DNA from: WLMZ01 sp963732585
Lineage (GTDB): Bacteria > Actinomycetota > Acidimicrobiia > Acidimicrobiales > Ilumatobacteraceae
NCBI GenBank assembly: GCA_963732585.1
Contig: CAVSZY010000003.1
Coordinates: 1,178,001-1,242,000, forward strand
Reading direction: 5' to 3'
DNA: 64,000 bases
Shown: positions 18,768 through 25,320 of the stretch, piece by piece
Numbering within the stretch: position 1 is the first letter of the stretch
Layout: each line of letters starts with the position of its first letter
Program-made: the position numbers and the translations under genes
The notes under the pieces: generated by a model
What the model was told of the DNA's origin: nothing
What the model saw: the letters and a program-made list of their open reading frames with translations, nothing else
Databases searched by the model: none

Positions 18768-18820
18768 ATCATATATGTAACAGCAAAGTGCTGACAATTC
18801 TATGTTTGTTACCGTACAAT
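18768..18820. promoter_or_regulatory. Divergent mmsA / mocR promoters sharing one -35 box, with inverted half-sites
   Basis: Rightward: CTGACA at 18791-18796, an 18-base spacer and TACAAT at 18815-18820, 7 bases before the regulator's ATG, so a leaderless mRNA. Leftward: TTGTCA (complement of 18792-18797), an 18-base spacer and TATGAT (complement of 18768-18773) toward mmsA. The two -35 boxes are the same bases read on opposite strands. GTAACA at 18777-18782 and TGTTAC at 18807-18812 are inverted half-sites 30 bp apart centre to centre, each beside one promoter, a plausible operator for the MocR protein. Confidence 0.65.
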
Positions 18821-18826
18821 AAGTTG

Positions 18827-20176
18827 ATGCTCGAACAGATGACCTCATCGATCACCGATCGCAGCGCTCGCGGAATCGCCGCCGCGGTCGGTCGGATGAT
18901 CACCAACGGTGAGCTGGCGGTCGGTGCAAGGCTGCCGACCGTGCGCCAACTGTCCGATCGCCTCGGGGTCTCGCCCACCACGGTCAGCGAAGCCTGGCAA
19001 AGCCTGGCCGCCGTCGGCGCCATCGATCCACGCGGCCGGCAAGGCACCTTCGTGCGCGAAGCGATCGGGATTGGCGCCTCGCGGCGCTACCGCCGGGTAA
19101 CCGAGGGCCCCGGGCACTTTCGCCTCGACCTGTCCAGTGGCACCCCCGATCCTGCGCTGCTGCCTGATCTGGCGCGCATCGTCGCTCGCGTCGGCGGCAA
19201 AAATCTGACCAGCAGCTACCTCGATCAACCTGTGCTCCCAGAACTGGAGTCACTGCTGCGCACCGCCTGGCCGTTCCCGCCCGAACAGCTCACGGTGGTC
19301 GATGGCGCGATGGACGCCCTCGATCGGCTCTCCCAGGTCGTGCTGCGCCTCGGCGACCGGGCGATCGTCGAAAGCCCGACCTTCCCGCCCTTGCTCGACC
19401 TGCTCGAGTCGCTGGGCGTCGAGCCGATCGGGGTCGAACTCGACGAGCAGGGCATTCGGGTCGACGACTTTCGCGCTGCACTGCAACAGCGCCCTACCGC
19501 CGCCTTCGTTCAGCCACGGGCGCACAATCCCACCGGCATCACCATGACCGAGGCCCGCTGTGCCGAACTCGCCGCCCTGCTGGCCGAAACGACCACGACG
19601 ATCATCGAGGATGACCACAGCGGCGAGATCGCCTCCGAGCGGCTGGTCAGTTTCGGTAACTACCTGCCGCAACGCACGGTCCATATCCGCAGCTTCTCCA
19701 AGAGCCACGGCCCCGATCTGCGCTTAGCGGCCATCGGGGGAGCCGGCGAGGTGGTCGCCGCCGTCGCCACCCGGCGCTTCCTTGGACCCGGTTGGAGCAG
19801 CCGCCTGCTGCAGGCCGTGCTCGTGGAGATGCTCACCGACCCGGCGACGATCGAGCAACTCGAGGTCGCCCGTCAGCATTACGCCCATCGGCGAAGTGTG
19901 TTCAGCGGTGTGTTGGCCGAGCGCGGCGTGCCGTTCACCGGCACCGATGGCATCAATCTGTGGATGCGTGTCGACGACGAACGTTCGGCGTCGATCACCC
20001 TCGCCGCCCAGGGCATCGGCGTCGCCCCTGGCGAGCCCTTCATGGTCCGCCCCGGCCAGGCGCACATTCGCCTGACGGTCGGGCTGCTCGACGGCAGCGA
20101 CGCCGACGTCGCCGCCACGGCCCAGATCGTGGCCGACGCCGCCGGGCTCGGCGTGGCCGTCACCGGCCAACGCTGA
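18827..20176 (+). CDS. MocR-type transcriptional regulator (GntR winged helix + aminotransferase-like domain)
   Basis: A 449-residue regulator. Residues 1-75 form a GntR winged helix: 'ITNGELAVGARLPTVRQLSD' then 'LGVSPTTVSEAWQSLAAVGA'. The rest is a class I PLP aminotransferase fold used as an effector sensor: 'TVVDGAMDALDRLSQVVLRL', 'AFVQPRAHNPTGITMTEARC' and 'IIEDDHSGEIASE'. The Schiff-base Lys is probably in 'IRSFSKSHGPDLRLAAIGG'. ATG 18827 is chosen from the promoter position; the longer frame upstream overlaps the divergent mmsA promoter. It is transcribed away from mmsA, the usual place for a MocR target, so it probably controls mmsA and itself in response to an amino compound. Confidence 0.88.
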   Translation: MLEQMTSSITDRSARGIAAAVGRMITNGELAVGARLPTVRQLSDRLGVSPTTVSEAWQSLAAVGAIDPRGRQGTFVREAIGIGASRRYRRVTEGPGHFRLDLSSGTPDPALLPDLARIVARVGGKNLTSSYLDQPVLPELESLLRTAWPFPPEQLTVVDGAMDALDRLSQVVLRLGDRAIVESPTFPPLLDLLESLGVEPIGVELDEQGIRVDDFRAALQQRPTAAFVQPRAHNPTGITMTEARCAELAALLAETTTTIIEDDHSGEIASERLVSFGNYLPQRTVHIRSFSKSHGPDLRLAAIGGAGEVVAAVATRRFLGPGWSSRLLQAVLVEMLTDPATIEQLEVARQHYAHRRSVFSGVLAERGVPFTGTDGINLWMRVDDERSASITLAAQGIGVAPGEPFMVRPGQAHIRLTVGLLDGSDADVAATAQIVADAAGLGVAVTGQR

Positions 20177-20187
20177 GACGCCTCCTC

Positions 20188-20242
20188 TCGCGTAATCGTG
20201 CACGAGCTTGCTCCAGGCGCTACAAAACGCACGATTACGCGA
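20188..20242. repeat. Perfect 14-bp inverted repeat with structured 27-base loop
   Basis: TCGCGTAATCGTGC at 20188-20201 is exactly complementary to GCACGATTACGCGA at 20229-20242. The loop contains its own small palindrome, GAGCTTGCTC. It lies between the convergent ends of the MocR gene (20176) and the gene ending at 20255. It could be a bidirectional terminator, but there is no T-run on either side, and the AT-containing outer arm differs from a usual GC stem. A REP-like or miniature mobile element is the alternative. I see no second copy in this window. Confidence 0.6.
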
Positions 20243-20254
20243 AGGCTTTCGGCG

Positions 20255-21043
20255 TCAGCGCAAGCCCAGGCGTTGCAGTTCTGGCGTCGGCTCACAGTTC
20301 GCCTGCAGCCGTCCGCTGCCGTCGGCGGTGACAATCGTGCTCGCCAAGCTCAGCGGCACCATTTCAATCCCCTGCCCAGTGTGCGACCCGCGACGATCGA
20401 GATGGGCGCACAGCGCCTGCCACAGCGGTGTCGGCAGGAACGTGCCTCGCCCAACGGTTAACCACACCGGAACCTCGGTGCAGTAGGCAACGGCCGCAGC
20501 GGCCGTGGAACCGAGAGCGCACAGCGCCGACCCATCGCCGGCGGCCATCGCCTCGATCAGCACCAGATCGCAGGATCCGACGGCCTCGGCGAGATGCAGC
20601 ACCGACACCAGCTCGGCGTCTCCCGCGTCGCCTTGCAGACGCCGCACGAAACGCCGACCATCGCGCTCGTCGTCGAGCACCAGGACCCGCAGATCGCCAC
20701 GGGCGAGCAGCGCCTCACCGCCCAGATCCGGCCAACCAACCAGCACGACGGTCGCCGCAGCGGGAAGCTGTTGCGCGAGCACGGTCGGGGTCGGGTCGGT
20801 TTCGATCTCGTCGGCGTATCCCAATGCCGACGCGACGCCATCGATGTCGGCCAACACGCGCGCCGCCAGCCACCACAGCGGGCCGCACGGCAGGTGGCGA
20901 TCGAGCATCGCCCGGCAGGCCACCAGCAGCTCTCCGGCCTCGGCGTCGAGCAGCGCCAAGCTCTCAGCCGTTTCGCGCACCAAGCTGCGTCGATCGCCGT
21001 CGTGGCTGCGGGCCAGATAACGAAGGCGTTCCATCGGATGCAT
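20255..21043 (-). CDS. Uncharacterised protein with remote eIF-2B/ISOCOT-like features
   Basis: About 262 residues from ATG 21043; GTG 21067 is an alternative. The N-terminus 'MERLRYLARSHDGDRRSLVRETAESL' is helical. The C-terminal half reads like the sugar-isomerase-type end of translation initiation factor 2B homologues: 'AEAVGSCDLVLIEAMAAGDG', then 'ALGSTAAAAVAYCTEVPVWL'. This parallels the D-V-L-x-G-A-D-A and G-T-x-x-x-A-x-x-A-x-x-x-x-V-P pattern of that family. The key catalytic residues of methylthioribose-phosphate isomerase are not visible, so I do not assign a reaction. It is convergent with the MocR gene across the inverted repeat. Confidence 0.55.
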   Translation of the reverse strand: MHPMERLRYLARSHDGDRRSLVRETAESLALLDAEAGELLVACRAMLDRHLPCGPLWWLAARVLADIDGVASALGYADEIETDPTPTVLAQQLPAAATVVLVGWPDLGGEALLARGDLRVLVLDDERDGRRFVRRLQGDAGDAELVSVLHLAEAVGSCDLVLIEAMAAGDGSALCALGSTAAAAVAYCTEVPVWLTVGRGTFLPTPLWQALCAHLDRRGSHTGQGIEMVPLSLASTIVTADGSGRLQANCEPTPELQRLGLR

Positions 21044-21115
21044 AGCTGCACTGTGCCACATCACCACGACCCTCGCCGTTCCGCAAGCCGGTGGGCAGCA
21101 TGCGCGGCGGGCGCG

Positions 21116-21143
21116 TTGCCATCGTCACGGGCATGAATATAGG
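21116..21143 (+). promoter_or_regulatory. Probable promoter of the lectin-fragment/lipoprotein pair
   Basis: TTGCCA at 21116-21121, a 16-base spacer and TATAGG at 21138-21143. The expected transcription start is within a few bases of the ATG at 21152, so the mRNA would be nearly leaderless. The region is more AT-rich than its surroundings. Confidence 0.5.
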
Positions 21144-21151
21144 GTTTCTAT

Positions 21152-21508
21152 ATGAAGCAACAGAGGGCTCGAATCGGTTGGGCAGCGAAGGCCATACAAT
21201 TGTTCTTCGCTTGTGCCATGATGCCACCTCTAGGTGTCAGCGCTGCACCCATGGAACAGGGTGATGGCAAGCGGTCCCCAACGGTAGAGGAACTAATGGG
21301 CGACCAGCCGTTGCGTGAAACACAGCGGTTCGGGTTTGCCGCAGAATTGCAGTACGACACCACCCAGATCGATGGCTACTTCCGAGTCGTCTCAAAAGGC
21401 TCCGGGAAATGCCTCTCCGTGCCATCCTCCACCACCAACCTCGGCGCACAAATGATCATCTGGGGATGCAGCGGCAACAACCCAGCCCAACGCTGGCGAT
21501 CCCGATGA
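21152..21508 (+). CDS. Exported protein with a truncated ricin-type lectin domain
   Basis: A 118-residue protein. An N-terminal basic stretch followed by 'AIQLFFACAMMPPLGVSAA' is a signal peptide. Residues 75-116 ('YFRVVSKGSGKCLSVPSSTT' followed by G-A-Q-M-I-I-W-G-C and 'NPAQRW') are one complete alpha-type subdomain of a ricin B beta-trefoil, including the closing Q-x-W. A normal domain has three such units; here a stop follows at once. No other frame downstream continues the fold, so this looks like real truncation or a minimal one-repeat lectin. Its TGA overlaps the ATG of the following lipoprotein gene. Confidence 0.65.
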   Translation: MKQQRARIGWAAKAIQLFFACAMMPPLGVSAAPMEQGDGKRSPTVEELMGDQPLRETQRFGFAAELQYDTTQIDGYFRVVSKGSGKCLSVPSSTTNLGAQMIIWGCSGNNPAQRWRSR

Positions 21509-22464
21509 ATCGCGGCCACGGTGGTCGCCTCACGATCGGCGCGATCGGCCTCTGCCTCACCCTAACCACGGCCTGCAGCTCCGAGCCATCACCTCCAACC
21601 GCCGACTCAACGGAGCCAGCAGCAGCAGCAGCAGCAGCAACAACAACAACACTCGCCTCGCCAACCCTCGACCCCGCCATTACCACCTCGGAAAATCGGG
21701 TGAGCACGGTGCCTGTAGATGTAGCGGACATAGTTTTCACCGTACGATTCCTCCCCGCCGACACCGACGTGGTTATCGCCGTGGACGCCCACAACTTCGC
21801 CGCGCAAGGCTCATCGGCCCCCCTCCTACTGCGGATTGAGCGATTTGACGCGGGCTCCTGGCTGCACGTAGGTGATATCTGTTATGGCGGTCGAAACGCC
21901 ATAGGGAAGGGCCGTCTTCCCGGTGGTGACTGCGAAGTGCCGGCTGTGTTCGTGGCATTCCCCGTCGGCACGACTATTCAACTCTCCGGCACTTTCTCAG
22001 ATCTACCTGCCGGGCGGTATCGGGCCACTGAGCGCTCTCCTTCAGCTGACCACTCATCGCCAGGGACCGATTTCGACGGCACTCCGCGTCCACCAGCCGA
22101 CCTCACCGATGTCACGGCACCCGGCGATCAAGCCGTTTCCGCTGGCGCAGATCTGCTGACCACCGTCGCAGCGTTCGATCCGATTACCGGCGGCACAGAG
22201 GTTTCTGTCGTCGCCATCAACCAAACCGGCAAAGCGATTGTCCAACACCCCCAACATTTCGTCGTGCAACGCAAGCAGAGCGGGGCTTGGAGCAATGTCG
22301 GCTGGATTCCAGCGGTCTGCGACGGCGTGTTCTGGACCGATCCCATCCGATGCGACGCCACCATCGCACTCTCACGTCTGACATCCGGCACGTACCGCGC
22401 CGTCGTCCCCGTTCCCGCCGATTCGGGCTTGACGCAGGCCTCCCCCGAAATCGTTGTCGAGTGA
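21505..22464 (+). CDS. Secreted lipoprotein of unknown function
   Basis: A 319-residue protein starting at ATG 21505, which overlaps the preceding stop (ATGA). The N-terminus 'GAIGLCLTLTTACSSEP' is a lipoprotein signal with the lipid-attachment Cys at about residue 25. A short Ala/Thr linker made by a trinucleotide repeat follows. The rest seems to be two similar beta-rich modules, each ending in a Y-R-A segment ('DLPAGRYRATERS' and 'RLTSGTYRAVVPV') and each with a pair of cysteines ('DICYGG...GDCEVP' and 'AVCDGV...IRCDAT'). This internal duplication suggests two Ig-like or bacterial adhesion-type domains outside the cell. I do not recognise the family. Confidence 0.7.
   Translation: MNRGHGGRLTIGAIGLCLTLTTACSSEPSPPTADSTEPAAAAAAATTTTLASPTLDPAITTSENRVSTVPVDVADIVFTVRFLPADTDVVIAVDAHNFAAQGSSAPLLLRIERFDAGSWLHVGDICYGGRNAIGKGRLPGGDCEVPAVFVAFPVGTTIQLSGTFSDLPAGRYRATERSPSADHSSPGTDFDGTPRPPADLTDVTAPGDQAVSAGADLLTTVAAFDPITGGTEVSVVAINQTGKAIVQHPQHFVVQRKQSGAWSNVGWIPAVCDGVFWTDPIRCDATIALSRLTSGTYRAVVPVPADSGLTQASPEIVVE
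21617..21649 (+). repeat. Trinucleotide repeat (CAG)7(CAA)4 inside the lipoprotein gene
   Basis: Seven CAG units followed by four CAA units. In the reading frame they are read as GCA and ACA, giving seven alanines then four threonines directly after the lipidated Cys region. In-frame slippage would change the linker length without breaking the gene. Confidence 0.85.
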
Positions 22465-22483
22465 AACTGGTGGCCGCATACCG

Positions 22484-24103
22484 CTAGCGGCCGACGCAGG
22501 CCGTTTCGGTTGGTCGGTACAAGGTAAACGATCCGCTGACCATCTCGACGGCCAGCGTGCCGGCGGCCTCCATCGCCGCCAACTGATCGACGATCCAGGC
22601 GTCGGGAGGCAGGAACCCTGATCCGTCGAGCAGCACCACCCCATCGGCGCGCCCCAGTGAGCAGGCGAAACCGTCCATCAAGGCATCGCGATCCTGCGCC
22701 CGCCCGGAATGGACGTTGATCGGTGACGGGAAATAGGCCGCGTGTACGCCGCTCTCGTAGTGGATCGTGTCGGCGCTGTTGCTGATCACCACCGCCGCAG
22801 CGCTGTCGCTCACCACCACCAGCCGCTCGGCGTTGGCCACGAATCGCGGCGCTTCCCAGCGATCGGGGCGAGCCGCAGCAACGGCCCAGAGCATTGAGAC
22901 TCCCAGCGCCGCATGCGGGATCCGTTGGCAAACCCGGCGATGGAGATCGTCGGCCCACGCCCAGGCCGTGATCAGCAGCACCCCCGGCGGATACAGCATC
23001 CGCGGCTCGAACTTGGTCAGGGCGTCGTAGAGGTACATGGTGATCAACACGGCGCCGAGCAGCGCGGCGCTCAAGGCGAGCACGAGGTGCGACACGCCGA
23101 CGCCGCCCGTGTCGCCATGATCGCCGCCCAGCCAGCGCAGCGCACCCCAGGAGATGATCCCCAAGAGCACAGCACCGAGCAGGTAGTACAGCGTCGGCAC
23201 CTCCCACGGCCCATCGAGCACGTCGGCGACCGAGGTGTTGAACGTGGTCACCCACCCAGCCAGCGAATGGGCAGCGAACTTGAAATCGATCGAACCGCGA
23301 GACATCCATTGCGGTGAACGATCTGTCTGCCCAGACGCCCACATCGCGTTGAGCACACCAGGCGATGCGCATAGCGCCACGGCCGCCGCGAGGCGCGCTC
23401 CGCGCACCTTGCCTCTCCACGCCTGCACAGCGAGCACAGCGACGAGAGGTAGGCCGACAAAGCGCAGCACGCCGAGCGCTCCTCCGAGCGCGGCTGCTGG
23501 CCACAACCTTGATCCGTCACGACCGACAGCGCCCAGCAACAGGGCGAATGCCAACAACCCGGAAACGAACACCGGCTCGGGCAAGCCGCCTTGGCGCAAC
23601 TCGACGGCAATCGGCAGGCCGAGCGCGGTCCACGCGGCCAGCGCCCGCACCGACAGAGTCGTCCAACTGCTGGCCCGGTGCGGACCGGAGACGATCAGCC
23701 AGGCGGTGGCGGCGACAGCGATGAGCATGGCCAGAACCTGCGCGGCTTTGATCCCGCTCGCCAGACCGATCGCTCCCAACAGCAGCGGATAACCGATCGG
23801 GAAGTCGACAAACGGCGCGCGGCCATCGTCGACCAGTGAGCGATAGGACAGATCCGAAAACGCTGGAATCAGCCCGGACGACCCGACGTGACCGTCGGCG
23901 ACCCCATGCGCCGCGCTCCAATAGGACACCCCGTCGCCGCCCGGCACCACGCCGTGGCGCAACGTCCAGGCGGCCAACAACCCGGCGACGATCGCCGCCG
24001 CCCACGGCCACCCTCGCCAAGTTGGATTGCGGATCGACACGATCGGCAACTCTAGGGCCAGCGTCGACGCCTGGGGAGGTTCACCAGATCGCGTCGACGT
24101 CAT
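22484..24103 (-). CDS. Polytopic membrane protein, glycosyltransferase-family-like
   Basis: A 539-residue protein with about ten to twelve membrane segments. The N-terminal 'GDGVSYWSAAHGVADGHV' followed by an acidic-rich periplasmic loop and 'APFVDFPIGYPLLLGAIGL' resembles GT-C/ArnT-like lipid-linked glycosyltransferases, whose catalytic Asp lies in the first external loop. A C-terminal soluble domain of about 130 residues follows the last helix ('WEAPRFVANAERLVVVSDSA'). ATG 24103 is chosen because the longer frame lies within the VapC gene; even so its first 23 bases overlap vapC. The donor and acceptor are unknown. Confidence 0.7.
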   Translation of the reverse strand: MTSTRSGEPPQASTLALELPIVSIRNPTWRGWPWAAAIVAGLLAAWTLRHGVVPGGDGVSYWSAAHGVADGHVGSSGLIPAFSDLSYRSLVDDGRAPFVDFPIGYPLLLGAIGLASGIKAAQVLAMLIAVAATAWLIVSGPHRASSWTTLSVRALAAWTALGLPIAVELRQGGLPEPVFVSGLLAFALLLGAVGRDGSRLWPAAALGGALGVLRFVGLPLVAVLAVQAWRGKVRGARLAAAVALCASPGVLNAMWASGQTDRSPQWMSRGSIDFKFAAHSLAGWVTTFNTSVADVLDGPWEVPTLYYLLGAVLLGIISWGALRWLGGDHGDTGGVGVSHLVLALSAALLGAVLITMYLYDALTKFEPRMLYPPGVLLITAWAWADDLHRRVCQRIPHAALGVSMLWAVAAARPDRWEAPRFVANAERLVVVSDSAAAVVISNSADTIHYESGVHAAYFPSPINVHSGRAQDRDALMDGFACSLGRADGVVLLDGSGFLPPDAWIVDQLAAMEAAGTLAVEMVSGSFTLYRPTETACVGR

Positions 24104-24470
24104 ACTGCGTGACGAGGCGATCCTGGGTGAGCACACTCAGCCGTTCATGTCTCGCTTGAGCGACAAGGAGTCGGTCGAACGGATCACTATGTAGCGCTGG
24201 AAGCGACTCGGCGCCGCCGAGATGATCGGCCGAGATCGCCAGTTGCCTCAGGCCCGATCGCGAGACGAAGTCGTTGAACCACTCGAGCGCTGGACGGTCG
24301 ACGATCTCGAGCTTGCCGAGCCGTCGTTTGATCGCCATCTCCCACAACGAGACATGAGATGCGTACACCTCGGCGCCGTTGGCGGTGATGGCCGCCGTGG
24401 CGGCCGAGCTCAATCGCCCCGGTTCGACGATCGCCCAGATCAGCGCGTGCGTATCGAGCAGAATTCTCAA
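24081..24470 (-). CDS. vapC: VapC-type toxin (PIN-domain ribonuclease)
   Basis: A 129-residue PIN-domain protein with 'RILLDTHALIWAI' (acidic Asp6), 'SLWEMAIKRRLGKL' (Glu44) and 'HSDPFDRLLVAQA' with the downstream aspartates, the usual acidic metal-binding set. It is presumably a site-specific RNase held inactive by the adjacent antitoxin. Its ATG overlaps the antitoxin stop by 4 bases (ATGA), the typical coupled order of antitoxin then toxin. Confidence 0.92.
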   Translation of the reverse strand: MRILLDTHALIWAIVEPGRLSSAATAAITANGAEVYASHVSLWEMAIKRRLGKLEIVDRPALEWFNDFVSRSGLRQLAISADHLGGAESLPALHSDPFDRLLVAQARHERLSVLTQDRLVTQYDVDAIW

Positions 24471-24721
24471 GCGGGGAACACCGGCGCGCCAAGCATGCCG
24501 TGCAGTTCGGCCTCACTCCAGTGCAGGTCTTCGACGCTCGGGACCGCGGCGGTGCTGGCGGCGCCGACGCCGAGGATGACCCCCAGCGCAGGTGGAGCGA
24601 CCAAACGAGCGACGACACGGCCGTGCTTGGTGATATGCACCTCTTCGCTCGTGGTTGCCAGGTCGGCGATCAGCTGCGAAAGGTGATCCTTTGCGTGATG
24701 AATGGGGACTTTCACGACCAT
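24467..24721 (-). CDS. vapB: VapB-type antitoxin (Phd/YefM family)
   Basis: An 84-residue protein. Residues 1-50 ('VPIHHAKDHLSQLIADLATT' to 'HITKHGRVVARLV') are the Phd/YefM DNA-binding domain. The C-terminal tail from 'SVEDLHWSEAELHGML' would be the toxin-neutralising segment. It is the first gene of the pair and should bind its own promoter as a repressor, assisted by the toxin. Confidence 0.9.
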   Translation of the reverse strand: MVVKVPIHHAKDHLSQLIADLATTSEEVHITKHGRVVARLVAPPALGVILGVGAASTAAVPSVEDLHWSEAELHGMLGAPVFPA

Positions 24722-24750
24722 CGGCGAACCATACCAGGTTTTTGGGCCTT

Positions 24751-24779
24751 ATTTTATGGCCATTATTAGCTGAGTCCAA
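24751..24779 (-). promoter_or_regulatory. vapBC promoter with central palindromic operator
   Basis: On the minus strand: TTGGAC (complement of 24774-24779), an ideal 17-base spacer and TAAAAT (complement of 24751-24756). The spacer holds ATGGCCAT, a perfect palindrome inside a longer imperfect AT-rich one. A repressor dimer bound there would occlude RNA polymerase. The ATG is about 30 bases downstream of the -10 box. Confidence 0.7.
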
Positions 24780-24820
24780 CAAGCTATGGGAGCACGAGTG
24801 GATTCCGCTAACTTGGCTGG

Positions 24821-25309
24821 GTGGCTAGCAATCCGTCGCTTGACGTCGTCCTGACAACTCTGACCGGTGAAAGCCGACCGCTCGATGAGTGGTTGACCAC
24901 CTTCAACCTCGCCTCCGTTGTGCTCGACCCGTACACCAATGAAAGCGCCTGGATTCTCAAAACCGCGGTGCGCATCTTGCGCGGTTTTCAAGGCGCCGAC
25001 GTGCGTTGCAACTTCGTCGTCGCCGCCGAAGCCGATGATGCCAAGGCATTCCTCGGCCCCTTGGCCCAGGAATTCCTCGTCTTCTGCGATCCCGAGCGGG
25101 CGATGATCCGCAGCCTGGCGCTCGACACACTGCCAGCGTTCGTCTTCGTGCACACGGACGGCACCCTGGCCGCCAGCGCCGAGGGGTGGAACAGCCTCGA
25201 ATGGAAGCGGGTCTCCAAGGCCATTGCCCAGGCCACGGCCTGGTCGCAACCCGGCATACCCGCTGCAGGCGATCCGGCTGCCTTCAAGGGCACCCCGGCA
25301 CTCGTCTAA
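24821..25309 (+). CDS. Thioredoxin-fold protein without a CXXC motif
   Basis: A 162-residue protein starting at GTG 24821. The strand-helix order and 'DTLPAFVFVHTDGTLAASAEGW' with the cis-proline loop are those of a thioredoxin/AhpC-like fold, and 'FLVFCDPERAMIRSLAL' resembles the peroxiredoxin-type 'D-P-x-x-x-x-x-x-Y-G' segment. There is no CXXC; only two isolated cysteines are present. A classical disulfide reductase role is therefore unlikely. It lies 11 bases before the HrpB gene and is probably co-transcribed with it. Confidence 0.65.
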   Translation: MASNPSLDVVLTTLTGESRPLDEWLTTFNLASVVLDPYTNESAWILKTAVRILRGFQGADVRCNFVVAAEADDAKAFLGPLAQEFLVFCDPERAMIRSLALDTLPAFVFVHTDGTLAASAEGWNSLEWKRVSKAIAQATAWSQPGIPAAGDPAAFKGTPALV

Positions 25310-25320
25310 GCCGGCGGCGA

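Noticed and set aside
20180..24721. Mobile element or genomic island around the inverted repeat, lectin, lipoprotein and VapBC
   Set aside because: No integrase, transposase, target-site duplication or tRNA end is visible; only composition and content hint at transfer.
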